NCBI GenBank assembly: GCA_902588745.1
Contig: CACIQI010000002.1
Location: 1 to 64,000, forward strand
Length of the DNA: 64,000 nt
Source of the DNA: an uncultured Alphaproteobacteria bacterium
GTDB lineage: Bacteria; Pseudomonadota; Alphaproteobacteria; HIMB59; GCA-002718135
Direction of reading: 5' to 3'
Positions 8,475 to 18,198 of this stretch are shown here, one piece after another; the first letter of the stretch is position 1; each line of letters opens with the position of its first letter. The notes beneath the pieces were generated by a model that ran no database searches, was not told the DNA's origin, and was given only the letters and a program-made list of their open reading frames with translations. The position numbers were made by a program, and so were the translations under genes.

Positions 8475-9581
8475 TTATTTTTTTTCGATTACAAATATTT
8501 CATTATTGAAATAAAGGCCTTTATTTTTCGCAACAATGTTTTGAACAATTTTTTCATAGTTTTTTGTTTTTTCTACCTTCATTACTTTATCATCATCCAT
8601 TTGATTGACATATATGGAAGCATTCCAAGCAGAAAAAACTAATGATGTAGCTATGCCTCCACTGATTTCTGTTGGTAGAGCTCTCAATTTACATTTAATA
8701 ATTCTTTTTTCTCCAAAAGATAAACTACTTAATAAATCTTTATCTAAATTTTTCTTAAGATAAGAAATGATACTATTTCCAAGAGAAGGAAAAGGGTCCT
8801 CTTTTGGCCAAATTTTACGAATTATTTCATTAGCAGGATCTTTTCCTGAAGCATGAATGGTTAATAATTTCCCTTTTGATTTTAACGCTCGAATCATTGG
8901 TTCGATAACGTATTTTGATTTCTTTTCTGCTGAAATTCTTGAACGATAAGGCTGTGAAGCAATAATAAGATCAAATTTATTATCTGATTTTTTTTTGGTA
9001 GGAATTAATTCATTAACATTAAATTCTTGATCTTCGCGGTAGATAACCATGACTGAAGGCTCTTTATAAGTATGGTTACCTGACTTTTTATTAATTTCTA
9101 TATTCCATTTTTTTTCTAAAAATTCATTTTGTTTTCTTAATTGTTGAGCAAATTCAAGAGAAGTGTCACCTTTTAATTTAATAATATTCCAATTAATTTT
9201 TTTCTGTTTAACTTCATTTTTTGATTTTAGGTTTGCGGCTTCAGCGTAGTGTAGATTTGAAATGACAAAAACAGTATTCTTATGTTCAACAAACCTATCG
9301 GGTAATTTTTCTAGACCTAATCTTACATCTTCTATGCTTATTTCTTTTGTGCAAACTAATAAAGGTACGTTAGGCCTGGCCTCGTGGCACTGACGCATAA
9401 CATTCATAAGTAAGGAACCATCACCCATACCAGCATCAAATATTTTTATGCCAGGTTTTTGAGGTTTAATTTTATTTACGTGAGGGCGTATCGCATCGGC
9501 AATTTGATTTTTTTCATTTGTTGTTGTGACAAATAATAAATATTTTTGTCTGTTATCATAAAACCTAAAATTTTTTTTCAT
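8475..9581 (-). CDS. Putative SAM-dependent methyltransferase of unknown specificity
   Basis: Motif I-like KIFDAGMGDGSLLM; FDLIIASQPY resembles motif IV of amino-methyltransferases. Confidence 0.65.
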   Translation of the reverse strand: MKKNFRFYDNRQKYLLFVTTTNEKNQIADAIRPHVNKIKPQKPGIKIFDAGMGDGSLLMNVMRQCHEARPNVPLLVCTKEISIEDVRLGLEKLPDRFVEHKNTVFVISNLHYAEAANLKSKNEVKQKKINWNIIKLKGDTSLEFAQQLRKQNEFLEKKWNIEINKKSGNHTYKEPSVMVIYREDQEFNVNELIPTKKKSDNKFDLIIASQPYRSRISAEKKSKYVIEPMIRALKSKGKLLTIHASGKDPANEIIRKIWPKEDPFPSLGNSIISYLKKNLDKDLLSSLSFGEKRIIKCKLRALPTEISGGIATSLVFSAWNASIYVNQMDDDKVMKVEKTKNYEKIVQNIVAKNKGLYFNNEIFVIEKK

Positions 9582-9583
9582 TA

Positions 9584-10696
9584 CTAATAAAGTCCCATTG
9601 ATTTAGCAGATGAGATAAAGGCTTCTTTATTGCCAATAAAGTTTTTACCTCGTTCCCCTAAAAACGCATCATCTACTATATTATTCCATTCTTGAACAGG
9701 AACTTTTATTTCATTTAAGTTAAGAGGAACCTCTAAAGAACGCATAAATTCACTCAGATGATTTGCAGCATTCTCAAGATTATTATTAAAAATTAATTTT
9801 AGTCTCTCCTCAGCTACACTATCAATTCCAACCATACTTTTAGTAATCATGGGTAAAGTAAATGAACAAGCAATACCATGCTGAATACCGTAATTGAGTG
9901 TCACGGGGTATGATAGATTATGCGCAATAGCAGTTTTTGTATTGGAAAACGCTAAACCAGCATGAACACACGCCAATGCAATGTTTGAACGTAATTCAAT
10001 GTTTCTTAAATCTTTAGCGAGAAGTGGTAAATTTTCTAATACTAATTTTGATGCTTGTATTGCATGTGAAGCAGAAACTGGGTTTGCATTAATATTCCAA
10101 ATACTTTCCATTGAATGAGAGAGAGCATCTAAACCTGTTGAAATGGTCAAGCCTAAAGGTTTATCAACCATAATAGATGGATCGATAATTGCTTTTTCTG
10201 CATAAAGAAATTTATGCGCCAAAGATAATTTATTGTTTTTTTCTTTATCCCATATTGTGGCCCAACACGTAAGCTCACTTGATGTTCCTGAAGTTGTAGG
10301 TATTGCAATAATCTTGATTGGATTTTCGACTCTTGGATTTTTCTTATTACGAACGAAATCTGTTAGATATTCTTGTTTATCTTTAAATGCAGCAATTGCT
10401 TTAGCTGTGTCTGTAACAGAGCCACCACCTATAGCTAAAATATAATCTACCGATTCATTGATTGAAGAAAATTTTTTTTGTAGCTCTAAAATATCCTTAT
10501 AATCTGGATTAGGCTGAACATCCGTCATAATGGATAGTGGTGGATTTGAAGAAGATTTTAATTCATCGCTATATTTTTTAAAAATTTCTTCTGGATGAGT
10601 GATTATGATGTAGTTCTTATTTTTAAGAGCATCATGTACTTCTTTAAATCTATTTTCTCCAAAGATAATTTCAACAGGATTAAAATAATTCCACAT
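9584..10696 (-). CDS. Iron-containing alcohol dehydrogenase, phosphonoacetaldehyde reductase / hydroxyethylphosphonate dehydrogenase-like
   Basis: WNYFNPVEIIFGENRF start, AIGGGSVTDTAKAIAAF, IPTTSGTSSELT, GLDALSHSMES, YGIQHGIACSFTLP. Confidence 0.82.
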   Translation of the reverse strand: MWNYFNPVEIIFGENRFKEVHDALKNKNYIIITHPEEIFKKYSDELKSSSNPPLSIMTDVQPNPDYKDILELQKKFSSINESVDYILAIGGGSVTDTAKAIAAFKDKQEYLTDFVRNKKNPRVENPIKIIAIPTTSGTSSELTCWATIWDKEKNNKLSLAHKFLYAEKAIIDPSIMVDKPLGLTISTGLDALSHSMESIWNINANPVSASHAIQASKLVLENLPLLAKDLRNIELRSNIALACVHAGLAFSNTKTAIAHNLSYPVTLNYGIQHGIACSFTLPMITKSMVGIDSVAEERLKLIFNNNLENAANHLSEFMRSLEVPLNLNEIKVPVQEWNNIVDDAFLGERGKNFIGNKEAFISSAKSMGLY

Positions 10697-10700
10697 TACA

Positions 10701-11780
10701 TTAAATTGATTTTGCCGCTTTAGTTAAAATTGTCATTTTCTCAATTGCTTGTTCTCGTGTAAAGAAACCTAAACCACAATCTGGTGCAGCTATTAAGCGG
10801 TGTTCATCAATATGTTCAAGTGAATCTTTGATACGAACTCTTACCTCTTCAACAGACTCCATTCTACTTTTTGCAATATCAATAAATCCAAAAATTACTT
10901 TTGTTTTAGTAAATTTTTCTAAAAGATTTAAATCATTATGCCTATGTGAATCTTCTAAAGATACTTCATCAATAGTTGAATCATCTACAAGTGATGCAAT
11001 TCTATCATAAGCATTTAGATCAGCCTTTTTATACCCTTCTGAATCTAATGAGTTAGGATAACCACAACAAATATGGCAAACGCGTTGCACTTCTTTAGGA
11101 ATACCATGCATCATTCTTTCTAAATTTTCCATACCGTAAGAATGAGCTTCATCGGGCTTTCTAGCAAATACTGGTTCATCAATTTGAATATACTGACAAC
11201 CTGCATCTACAAGTGCTTTAACTTCTTTATTGAGGGCTAATGCTAAATCAAAACCAAGTTTTTTCATGTCATCATAGTAATTGTTGGCAATTGAATCTGT
11301 AATTGTCATTGGTCCAGGTAGCGTAATTTTAACTGGGTTTTTTGTAAATTGTTGTGCACTCTTCCAGTCTAAATGCATACGTATTTCTTTACTTGAAATT
11401 GGTGCAACAATAGTTGGAAGGTCAGCTTCGAACGCGCCTTGTCTTACTGACTTATGTGTAACTTCCTTAAAACTTACACCATTTAAAAATCGACATTGAT
11501 ATAATACGTAACTCTCACGTCTGACTTCTCCATCTGTTGGAACATCAATACCCGCATTTACTTGATCAGTTATAACTTCTTTAATTGCTGCTAAAAATAA
11601 TTTTTCAGCATCTGCACCTGCAGACTCTAATGCTTTTTCATATGCGCCAGGTGACCAATTTGATAATAATCCTTTTGACGCTTTTCTCTCTTCTTCTGAT
11701 TTTGTCCCTAAAAACCAATCTTGAATAGGTGTTTGTTTCGGTTTTGGATAAGCACCTATTGTAGTTGTTGTAAGAGGCAT
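10701..11780 (-). CDS. Core-MetE-like (cobalamin-independent methionine synthase C-terminal domain) protein
   Basis: TTTIGAYPKP, TDGEVRRESY, ITLPGPMTI, IQIDEPVF, Zn-ligand-like CHICCGY and APDCGLGFFTRE; no N-terminal MetE domain. Confidence 0.85.
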   Translation of the reverse strand: MPLTTTTIGAYPKPKQTPIQDWFLGTKSEEERKASKGLLSNWSPGAYEKALESAGADAEKLFLAAIKEVITDQVNAGIDVPTDGEVRRESYVLYQCRFLNGVSFKEVTHKSVRQGAFEADLPTIVAPISSKEIRMHLDWKSAQQFTKNPVKITLPGPMTITDSIANNYYDDMKKLGFDLALALNKEVKALVDAGCQYIQIDEPVFARKPDEAHSYGMENLERMMHGIPKEVQRVCHICCGYPNSLDSEGYKKADLNAYDRIASLVDDSTIDEVSLEDSHRHNDLNLLEKFTKTKVIFGFIDIAKSRMESVEEVRVRIKDSLEHIDEHRLIAAPDCGLGFFTREQAIEKMTILTKAAKSI

Positions 11781-11812
11781 CTATTTTTACTCCCATTTAA
11801 ATTTAAAATAAA

Positions 11813-11837
11813 ACAGCGGCTTTTATAAAGCCGCTGT
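11813..11837 (-). terminator. Intrinsic terminator after the solute-binding protein gene
   Basis: 11-bp perfect stem ACAGCGGCTTT/AAAGCCGCTGT, 3-nt loop, minus-strand T-run (TTTATTTT). Confidence 0.85.
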
Positions 11838-11867
11838 AATAAAAAGTTAATAATAAATAATCTCAAA

Positions 11868-13121
11868 TTACATAAGATCGTTTATTTCTTCCATCATTTC
11901 TTCTTGGAGATCACCCATATCATCAGCGTCGCCTGTAGCAATTTCTTCTGTGTAATCATAGATTACCTGTGTAACAGCTAATCCATTTTCTCCAGGATAT
12001 GCAAACCAATCTGCAAGAAGTGGAAGTTGTTCAACTGCAGTAAGTTTATTAGGGTTTTTACTATAGAAATCACCTAATAATTCATTCGCTGCTTTGTTTG
12101 GTGGAACATATCCAGTTGTTTCAGCAACTAATGCAGCACCGATACCTGATGTAATGAACTTTAAGAAAGTCCATGCAGCATCAACTCTTGCTGGATCATC
12201 AGATGTAGACACTAACATTGCAGCGTTTCCACCTGCTGGTAATCTTGCTGGTGTTCCATTGTTAACTCCAGCCATTCCAGGGAATGGTGCAGTTTTTAAA
12301 ACAAAGTCTGCCTTTGCAGCATTAACTGAACCCAAGCTTGAAGTAGACCAGAACATCATACCAATAGTACCTGCGTTAAACGCAGCTTGACCATCAGCAA
12401 TTGAATAGTTTGGCATATTACATCCGCTCATGATTGCTTTCATTTGCTCTAACGTTGCAAGTCCTGCATCACCACCCATATTTACAGCTCCATCTTTAAC
12501 CATTGGAACATTCTGAGTGTGCATTAATGCTTGGTGGAACCAGTTACCTGTGATGTTCCAACCAAAGTATAGAGTTCCTTTACCTGCTGCTTCCAATTTA
12601 TTACATGCTGCAATAACTTCGTCCCAGTTAGTTGGAATACTATTTACACCTGCTTCAGCTAATAAATCCATGTTATAATATCCAACTGGCGTTGATACAG
12701 AAAATGGTAATCCATAAACTTCACCACCAAATGTTGAAAGACTTAACATAGCAGAATGGTAACCATCTTTTTCAAAAGCAGCTTCTTTTGCAATAAATGG
12801 CTCTAAAGACTTAGCAATACCTTTGTCAACTAGAGGTGCTTGTCTGTTAAGACCTTGCATTGTTACATCTGGTAAATTACCTGAAGTAGACTCTCTGAAG
12901 ATTGTTGCAGTTGCATCCTCATAGTTTTCATAAGTTGCTCTAAATTTAACTTGAATATCTGGATGTGCTTTTTCAAACTCTGGCATAATAGCTTGAAAAG
13001 TTACATCGAATAATCCTGAATAAGGATAAGCTACTTCTATTTCAATAGACTTAGCTGAATTAACAGAACCATAAAAACCAAAAGCTAATACGGCAGCTAA
13101 TCCTGTAATTAATTTTTTCAT
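11868..13121 (-). CDS. ABC transporter substrate-binding protein, family 1 (UgpB-like)
   Basis: Signal peptide, EVAYPYSGLFDVTFQAIMPEFEKAHPDIQVKF, periplasmic SBP architecture; next to phnA/phnY and Ugp-like permeases. Confidence 0.92.
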   Translation of the reverse strand: MKKLITGLAAVLAFGFYGSVNSAKSIEIEVAYPYSGLFDVTFQAIMPEFEKAHPDIQVKFRATYENYEDATATIFRESTSGNLPDVTMQGLNRQAPLVDKGIAKSLEPFIAKEAAFEKDGYHSAMLSLSTFGGEVYGLPFSVSTPVGYYNMDLLAEAGVNSIPTNWDEVIAACNKLEAAGKGTLYFGWNITGNWFHQALMHTQNVPMVKDGAVNMGGDAGLATLEQMKAIMSGCNMPNYSIADGQAAFNAGTIGMMFWSTSSLGSVNAAKADFVLKTAPFPGMAGVNNGTPARLPAGGNAAMLVSTSDDPARVDAAWTFLKFITSGIGAALVAETTGYVPPNKAANELLGDFYSKNPNKLTAVEQLPLLADWFAYPGENGLAVTQVIYDYTEEIATGDADDMGDLQEEMMEEINDLM

Positions 13122-13173
13122 TTAATCCCTCCGATTCAAATATAATAATTAATCTAACACGTAGCCTCAAAGG

Positions 13174-13202
13174 GTTACAATTTTATTACGAAAATATTAC
13201 TA
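13174..13202 (-). promoter_or_regulatory. Pho-box-like repeats TAGTAAT-ATTT-TCGTAAT-AAAA-TTGTAAC (minus strand)
   Basis: Three 7-mers at exact 11-bp period, about 50 bp upstream of the SBP start; TTGTAA-N17-TTAGAT promoter-like. Confidence 0.6.
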
Positions 13203-13258
13203 AAAAATAAGCTTATTTTTCCACAGCATTAAGAAAAATTAGAGAAAAACTGGTTTAT

Positions 13259-14701
13259 TTACCAAGGTAGCGAAAAGGTTTTTACATTAGTAAAACTTTT
13301 CATTGCTTCAATAACACCCTCTTTGTAACCAAGACCTGAATCTTTAATTCCTCCAAAAGGAGACATTTCAATTCTATAACCTGGAACCTCCCAAATATTT
13401 ACCGTACCAACATTTAAACCTTGAATATATTTTTTTGCTCGCATGAAGTTATTTGTACATACACCAGATGATAATCCGAATGCGGTTGAATTAGATATTT
13501 TCATTACAGCTTCATCGTCATTAGGCACACGAATGATTGGGATAACTGGACCAAATGTTTCTTCTAAAACTAATTCACTTTTAGGATCAACATGATCTAC
13601 AACTATTGGAGGTAACAAAGCACCCTTTCTTCCAGGGTGATATAAAATTTTTGCACCGTCTTCTTCAGCCATAGAAACTCTTTTATCAAAAAGTTCTGCA
13701 GCTTGAGCATTAACAACTGTACCTAAGTCTGTTTCCATATTCATAGGATCACCAAATTTAATTTTCTTAGCACGCTCAAGAGCCATTTCAACAAATTGAT
13801 CTGCAATAGATTCTTGAACCAGTATTCTTTTAACAGCAGTACAACGTTGACCAGAATTTTTCGTTGCTCCCGTAACAGCTAGCTCAACAGCTTTTTTAAG
13901 ATCATCACCGTCTAAGTCATTTAAAACAATTAATGGATCATTACCACCTAGCTCAAGAACTGTTCTTTTGTATCCAGCTTGTTCAGCAATTAACTTTCCT
14001 ACACCTACACTGCCTGTAAAAGTAATTAGATCAATGTTTGGATTCTTGATCATTTCAGATCCGATATCTTGAGGCCATCCAGTTACAACTGAAAACATTT
14101 CGGGTGGCAAACCTGCTTCATATAAAACATCAGCGAGTACCATTGCTGTTAAAGGTGTTAATTCTGTTTGTTTACATACAGTACAATTATTTGTTGCAAT
14201 TGAAGGTGCAATTTTATGCGCTACCATATTCAAAGGATGATTAAATGGAGTGATTGCTGAAATTGCAGTTAAGGGCTCTCTTATGGTAAATATTTTTCTC
14301 GCTTTTCCATGCGGAGTTAAATCACAAGAAAATATTTCACCATCATCATGAATACAAAGTTGAGCCGTTAATGAAAATACATCGAAAGCTCTTCCTACTT
14401 CGTATAAAGAATCTTGTTTTGAGATACCAAGCTCTAAAGTAATAATATCAGAAATTTCTTCTTTTCTTTTAACAAGTACTTCTGCAGCAGTTTGAAGAAT
14501 TTTTTGTCTCTCATATCTTGTAAGTTTAGGCTGATAATTTGCAGCAATATCTAAAGCCTTTCTTGCATGCTCTGCAGTACCGGCCGGGACCGTTCCGATT
14601 ACTTCACCTGTAAAAGGGTATTCAACATTTATTGTTTTATCTGAAGTAACTTTTTCTCCAGCTATACGCATTGCTTCATTAATCATTTTTTTGTGCATCA
14701 T
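13259..14701 (-). CDS. phnY: Phosphonoacetaldehyde dehydrogenase (ALDH family)
   Basis: ALDH motifs [36 protein letters not shown]; 4-bp overlap with phnA. Confidence 0.92.
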   Translation of the reverse strand: MMHKKMINEAMRIAGEKVTSDKTINVEYPFTGEVIGTVPAGTAEHARKALDIAANYQPKLTRYERQKILQTAAEVLVKRKEEISDIITLELGISKQDSLYEVGRAFDVFSLTAQLCIHDDGEIFSCDLTPHGKARKIFTIREPLTAISAITPFNHPLNMVAHKIAPSIATNNCTVCKQTELTPLTAMVLADVLYEAGLPPEMFSVVTGWPQDIGSEMIKNPNIDLITFTGSVGVGKLIAEQAGYKRTVLELGGNDPLIVLNDLDGDDLKKAVELAVTGATKNSGQRCTAVKRILVQESIADQFVEMALERAKKIKFGDPMNMETDLGTVVNAQAAELFDKRVSMAEEDGAKILYHPGRKGALLPPIVVDHVDPKSELVLEETFGPVIPIIRVPNDDEAVMKISNSTAFGLSSGVCTNNFMRAKKYIQGLNVGTVNIWEVPGYRIEMSPFGGIKDSGLGYKEGVIEAMKSFTNVKTFSLPW

Positions 14702-15939
14702 AAGGCTCCGTTAATTGCATAGTAAAATGCATCATAGTTATATAATTGTTTGCTAGTATCTAAATTTTGCAATTTTAAATTTGATATGAATGGCACTTCT
14801 CTTTCATGGAGTCCTCCATGAGAACGTAAAGGTTCATTTAATCCAGAAAGATTGTGTTTATCTTCTGATGAACCAATAGTCATAAATTCTGAAGACATAC
14901 ATATAATATCACCCATTCTATCTGGAGGTAAATTATAAGTAGAGCATCCTTCGTCTTTTGTTAAAACAACTTCTATATCTTTTATTTCTTTAATAGCATT
15001 TACAACTGAATCTACCTTGCTCTTGTCTTCTAAATAAATTGTTGCAAAAGAACCAAGTGAACCATGATGAACGACATATGGATCTGTAATTGGTAGAATA
15101 ACTTTAGCCATGTTTGGTTCAAATTTTTTATCTAAATAATCTTGTAAAAATATTGCATTAGGTGAACCATCTTCTTTTGATTTTGGTTTCATTCCGTGAT
15201 CTGCTGTGATGATTATAGAAACATTCTCCTTATTTAAAAGACCAATATATTTATCAAACATTGCATAAAATTTATTTGCTGTTTCGTTTCCCGGCGCATA
15301 TTTGTGTTGAATATAATCTGTAGTCGATAAATACATGATATTTGGTTTGAACTCTTCAAGAAGCTTTACACCTGCAGCCATTACAAATTCAGAAAGTCCT
15401 TCAGAATATACTTCTGGCACTGGCATCCCCAACCAATCGTTTACATTATCTATACCATTGAGATCTTTTGTTGCTTGATCAGATTTTTCAGCAGAAAAAC
15501 AAATAGCTCTCTCATCATCAAAACTTAATCCGTTTCCTAAAAGTGTTCTCAACTTGTCTTTTGCAGTAACAAGAGCAATTTTAGAACCAGAATTGTAAAA
15601 TTTTTCAAAAATAGTTGGTGCTCGCATATATTTTGGATCATTCATCATTACTTCTTCACCAGTCTCAGGTGTATAAAAGAAGTTTCCGCATATACCGTGT
15701 ACAGAACTTGGTTGGCCTGTTACAATCGAAATGTTATTTGGATTTGTAAAACTTGGAATAGCGCTGTGAACAAGTAGGTTTTCACCACTTGCAATTAATT
15801 TATCAAGATTTGGTGTAAGATTAGATTTTGATGCTTCTTCGAGATACTCTTTTTGACTACCATCAAGGCATATAACAATAGCAGTTTTTGAGAAAGAGCT
15901 TGGATATTCTCTTTTATTAATTTCTAAATTATCGGACAC
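14698..15939 (-). CDS. phnA: Phosphonoacetate hydrolase
   Basis: Alkaline phosphatase superfamily; [65 protein letters not shown]. Confidence 0.95.
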   Translation of the reverse strand: MSDNLEINKREYPSSFSKTAIVICLDGSQKEYLEEASKSNLTPNLDKLIASGENLLVHSAIPSFTNPNNISIVTGQPSSVHGICGNFFYTPETGEEVMMNDPKYMRAPTIFEKFYNSGSKIALVTAKDKLRTLLGNGLSFDDERAICFSAEKSDQATKDLNGIDNVNDWLGMPVPEVYSEGLSEFVMAAGVKLLEEFKPNIMYLSTTDYIQHKYAPGNETANKFYAMFDKYIGLLNKENVSIIITADHGMKPKSKEDGSPNAIFLQDYLDKKFEPNMAKVILPITDPYVVHHGSLGSFATIYLEDKSKVDSVVNAIKEIKDIEVVLTKDEGCSTYNLPPDRMGDIICMSSEFMTIGSSEDKHNLSGLNEPLRSHGGLHEREVPFISNLKLQNLDTSKQLYNYDAFYYAINGAL

Positions 15940-16017
15940 AAATTCAACTAATATATATTATTAAAAATACAAATTTATAGTTATCTGGTAGTTAAACTCA
16001 ATCATAATTTGAATATT

Positions 16018-16046
16018 TGTTAATAAAATTGAAATAAAACTGAAAT
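16018..16046 (+). promoter_or_regulatory. Pho-box-like repeats TGTTAAT-AAAA-TTGAAAT-AAAA-CTGAAAT
   Basis: 11-bp phased 7-mers with AAAA spacers upstream of the ABC ATPase gene. Confidence 0.45.
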
Positions 16047-16115
16047 AAATAGATTTAAAATATTCTCAAATTTAATAAAATTTTGTAGATTAAAGTTAAG
16101 ATACAGGGGGAATGA

Positions 16116-17249
16116 GTGGGAACAATATCGCTTAAAAATATTTCAAAGTCATTTGGGTCTACACAAGTACTTAATAATTTGAATGTTGATATAAACGATG
16201 GAGAATTCTTAACATTAGTTGGTCCATCTGGTTGTGGTAAATCTACATTACTTAGAATAATTGCAGGATTGGAACAGCAGACTTCAGGTGATGTATTAAT
16301 AGATAATAAAAATGTAAATAGAGTTAGAGCTAGTGAAAGAGATTTGGCAATGGTATTCCAGTCATATGCTCTTTATCCTCATCTCACAGTAAGAAGAAAT
16401 TTAGAAACCCCATTAAGACTAAGGGATTATAATGCATTTGAAAGACTGCCCTTGATTGGTAATTTTTCTCCAAGCAAAAAAGAGAAGACAGAATCTATAA
16501 ATCAATTAGTAAATAAAACTTCTGAAACTCTAAAAATTTCAGAACTATTGGATAGAAAACCAGGACAATTGTCAGGTGGTCAAAGACAAAGAGTTGCTCT
16601 TGGTCGTGCTATGGTTAGAGAGCCTGTTGCCTTTTTAATGGATGAACCTCTTTCAAATTTAGATGCGGCTCTGAGAGTTCACATGCGATCTGAACTATCT
16701 GAGCTTCATAATTCACTTAAAACTACTTTTGTTTACGTAACACATGATCAAGCAGAAGCATTAACTATGTCCTCTAGAATGGCTGTTATGATTGATGGAA
16801 ATTTATTACAACTAGATACGCCTCAAGAAGTATATGACAATCCTTCCTCATTAAGTGTGGCTCAATTTGTTGGAAGTCCAAAAATAAATATATTTAAAGG
16901 AACTGCGGACTCTGGTGGGACGGTAAGTTTTCTCAACGTTAATCTTAAAAGAAAAAGTTCTGAAAGTAATACAGATTTACATATTGGTATTCGACCAGAA
17001 CATTTAGAAATTACAAATGAAAGTAATGAAAATACATTTAGTGGAACGGTTGCATATAGAGAAAATTTAGGTTCAGATATTTTCTTTCATGTAAATATTG
17101 AAGACGGTTCAAATAAAATAATTGTAAGGGGCTTACCACAATTTACACACCAAATTTCAAATGGTTCTAGTGTAAATATAAAAAGAGTTTCAGATAAAGC
17201 ATTACTATTTAATGAAGCTGGAATGAGAGTTCAATTTACTAATGCATAA
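16116..17249 (+). CDS. ABC transporter ATP-binding protein (UgpC/MalK-like), GTG start
   Basis: GPSGCGKSTLLRIIAGL, LSGGQRQRVALGRAMVREP, LMDEPLSNLDAALR; the ATG at 16112 runs into a stop. Confidence 0.95.
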   Translation: MGTISLKNISKSFGSTQVLNNLNVDINDGEFLTLVGPSGCGKSTLLRIIAGLEQQTSGDVLIDNKNVNRVRASERDLAMVFQSYALYPHLTVRRNLETPLRLRDYNAFERLPLIGNFSPSKKEKTESINQLVNKTSETLKISELLDRKPGQLSGGQRQRVALGRAMVREPVAFLMDEPLSNLDAALRVHMRSELSELHNSLKTTFVYVTHDQAEALTMSSRMAVMIDGNLLQLDTPQEVYDNPSSLSVAQFVGSPKINIFKGTADSGGTVSFLNVNLKRKSSESNTDLHIGIRPEHLEITNESNENTFSGTVAYRENLGSDIFFHVNIEDGSNKIIVRGLPQFTHQISNGSSVNIKRVSDKALLFNEAGMRVQFTNA

Positions 17250-18198
17250 TTCAAAAGCTCACATATGGTTTATTGCACCAGCAATCATACTGATGATAAT
17301 TATTTTAATCTTTCCTCTTTTTCTTGCAGGAGGAATTTCTTTTACTGACTATAATTTAGGAAACAAAACATTCGAGTGGGTTGGACTAGAAAATTATGAC
17401 AAAATGTTCAATCGAAAAACATATGTCAAAATGATTTGGGCCACAGCGACGTATGTTATTGTTGTCGTTCCAATTTCTGTTGTACTTGGATTATGTGCTG
17501 CTATGCTCTTAAATTCACTAAGGTTTGGCGCTGATATATATAAAACAATTTTCTTTCTTCCAGTTATGGCAACTCTTCTTGCCATGGCAATTGCATGGGA
17601 ATTTACTCTTCATCCAACATTAGGAATTGTAAATAGTTTTTTAGCAAATGGATGTGGAGGAGTTAGAGAATTCATTCTTGGTTTTCATTGGTTACCGTGG
17701 GTAGACTCACAAGAAAGCTGGTATGCTGTAGCATGTGCAAACAACATGGATTTTCCATATTGGTTAAAACAAAAAAATACTGCGATTTGGACAGTATGTT
17801 TCATAGGAATTTGGCAGGCTTTTGGTTTTAACATGGTTTTATATTTAGCTGGCTTAACAAGTATACCAAGAGAGTTATACCAAGCTGCAGAAATGGATGG
17901 AGCTAAATCTACCTGGGAGCAATTTAAACTTGTTACATGGCCAATGCTTGGTCCAACAACATTGTTTGTTGTTACTATTACTACAATTAGAACGTTTCAA
18001 GTATTTGATACCATCGAAATACTTACTAAAGGTGGTCCATCAAAAACAACGTATGTCATGATGTATGCAATCTTTGAAAAAGCTATTCAACAAAACTTAA
18101 CAAGTATCGGTGCAGCAATCACTGTTGTCTTTATTGGATTTATTCTTGTGTTAACGTTTTTCCAAAGATATGTCATTGAGAAGAGGGTTCATTATTAA
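17242..18198 (+). CDS. ABC transporter permease (UgpA-like)
   Basis: TM protein with EAA-like AAEMDGAKSTWEQFKLVTWPML; follows the ATPase. Confidence 0.93.
   Translation: MHNSKAHIWFIAPAIILMIIILIFPLFLAGGISFTDYNLGNKTFEWVGLENYDKMFNRKTYVKMIWATATYVIVVVPISVVLGLCAAMLLNSLRFGADIYKTIFFLPVMATLLAMAIAWEFTLHPTLGIVNSFLANGCGGVREFILGFHWLPWVDSQESWYAVACANNMDFPYWLKQKNTAIWTVCFIGIWQAFGFNMVLYLAGLTSIPRELYQAAEMDGAKSTWEQFKLVTWPMLGPTTLFVVTITTIRTFQVFDTIEILTKGGPSKTTYVMMYAIFEKAIQQNLTSIGAAITVVFIGFILVLTFFQRYVIEKRVHY

Noticed and set aside
12094-12390. 98-aa plus-strand ORF opposite the SBP gene
   Set aside because: Antisense to a well-supported SBP with a signal peptide.
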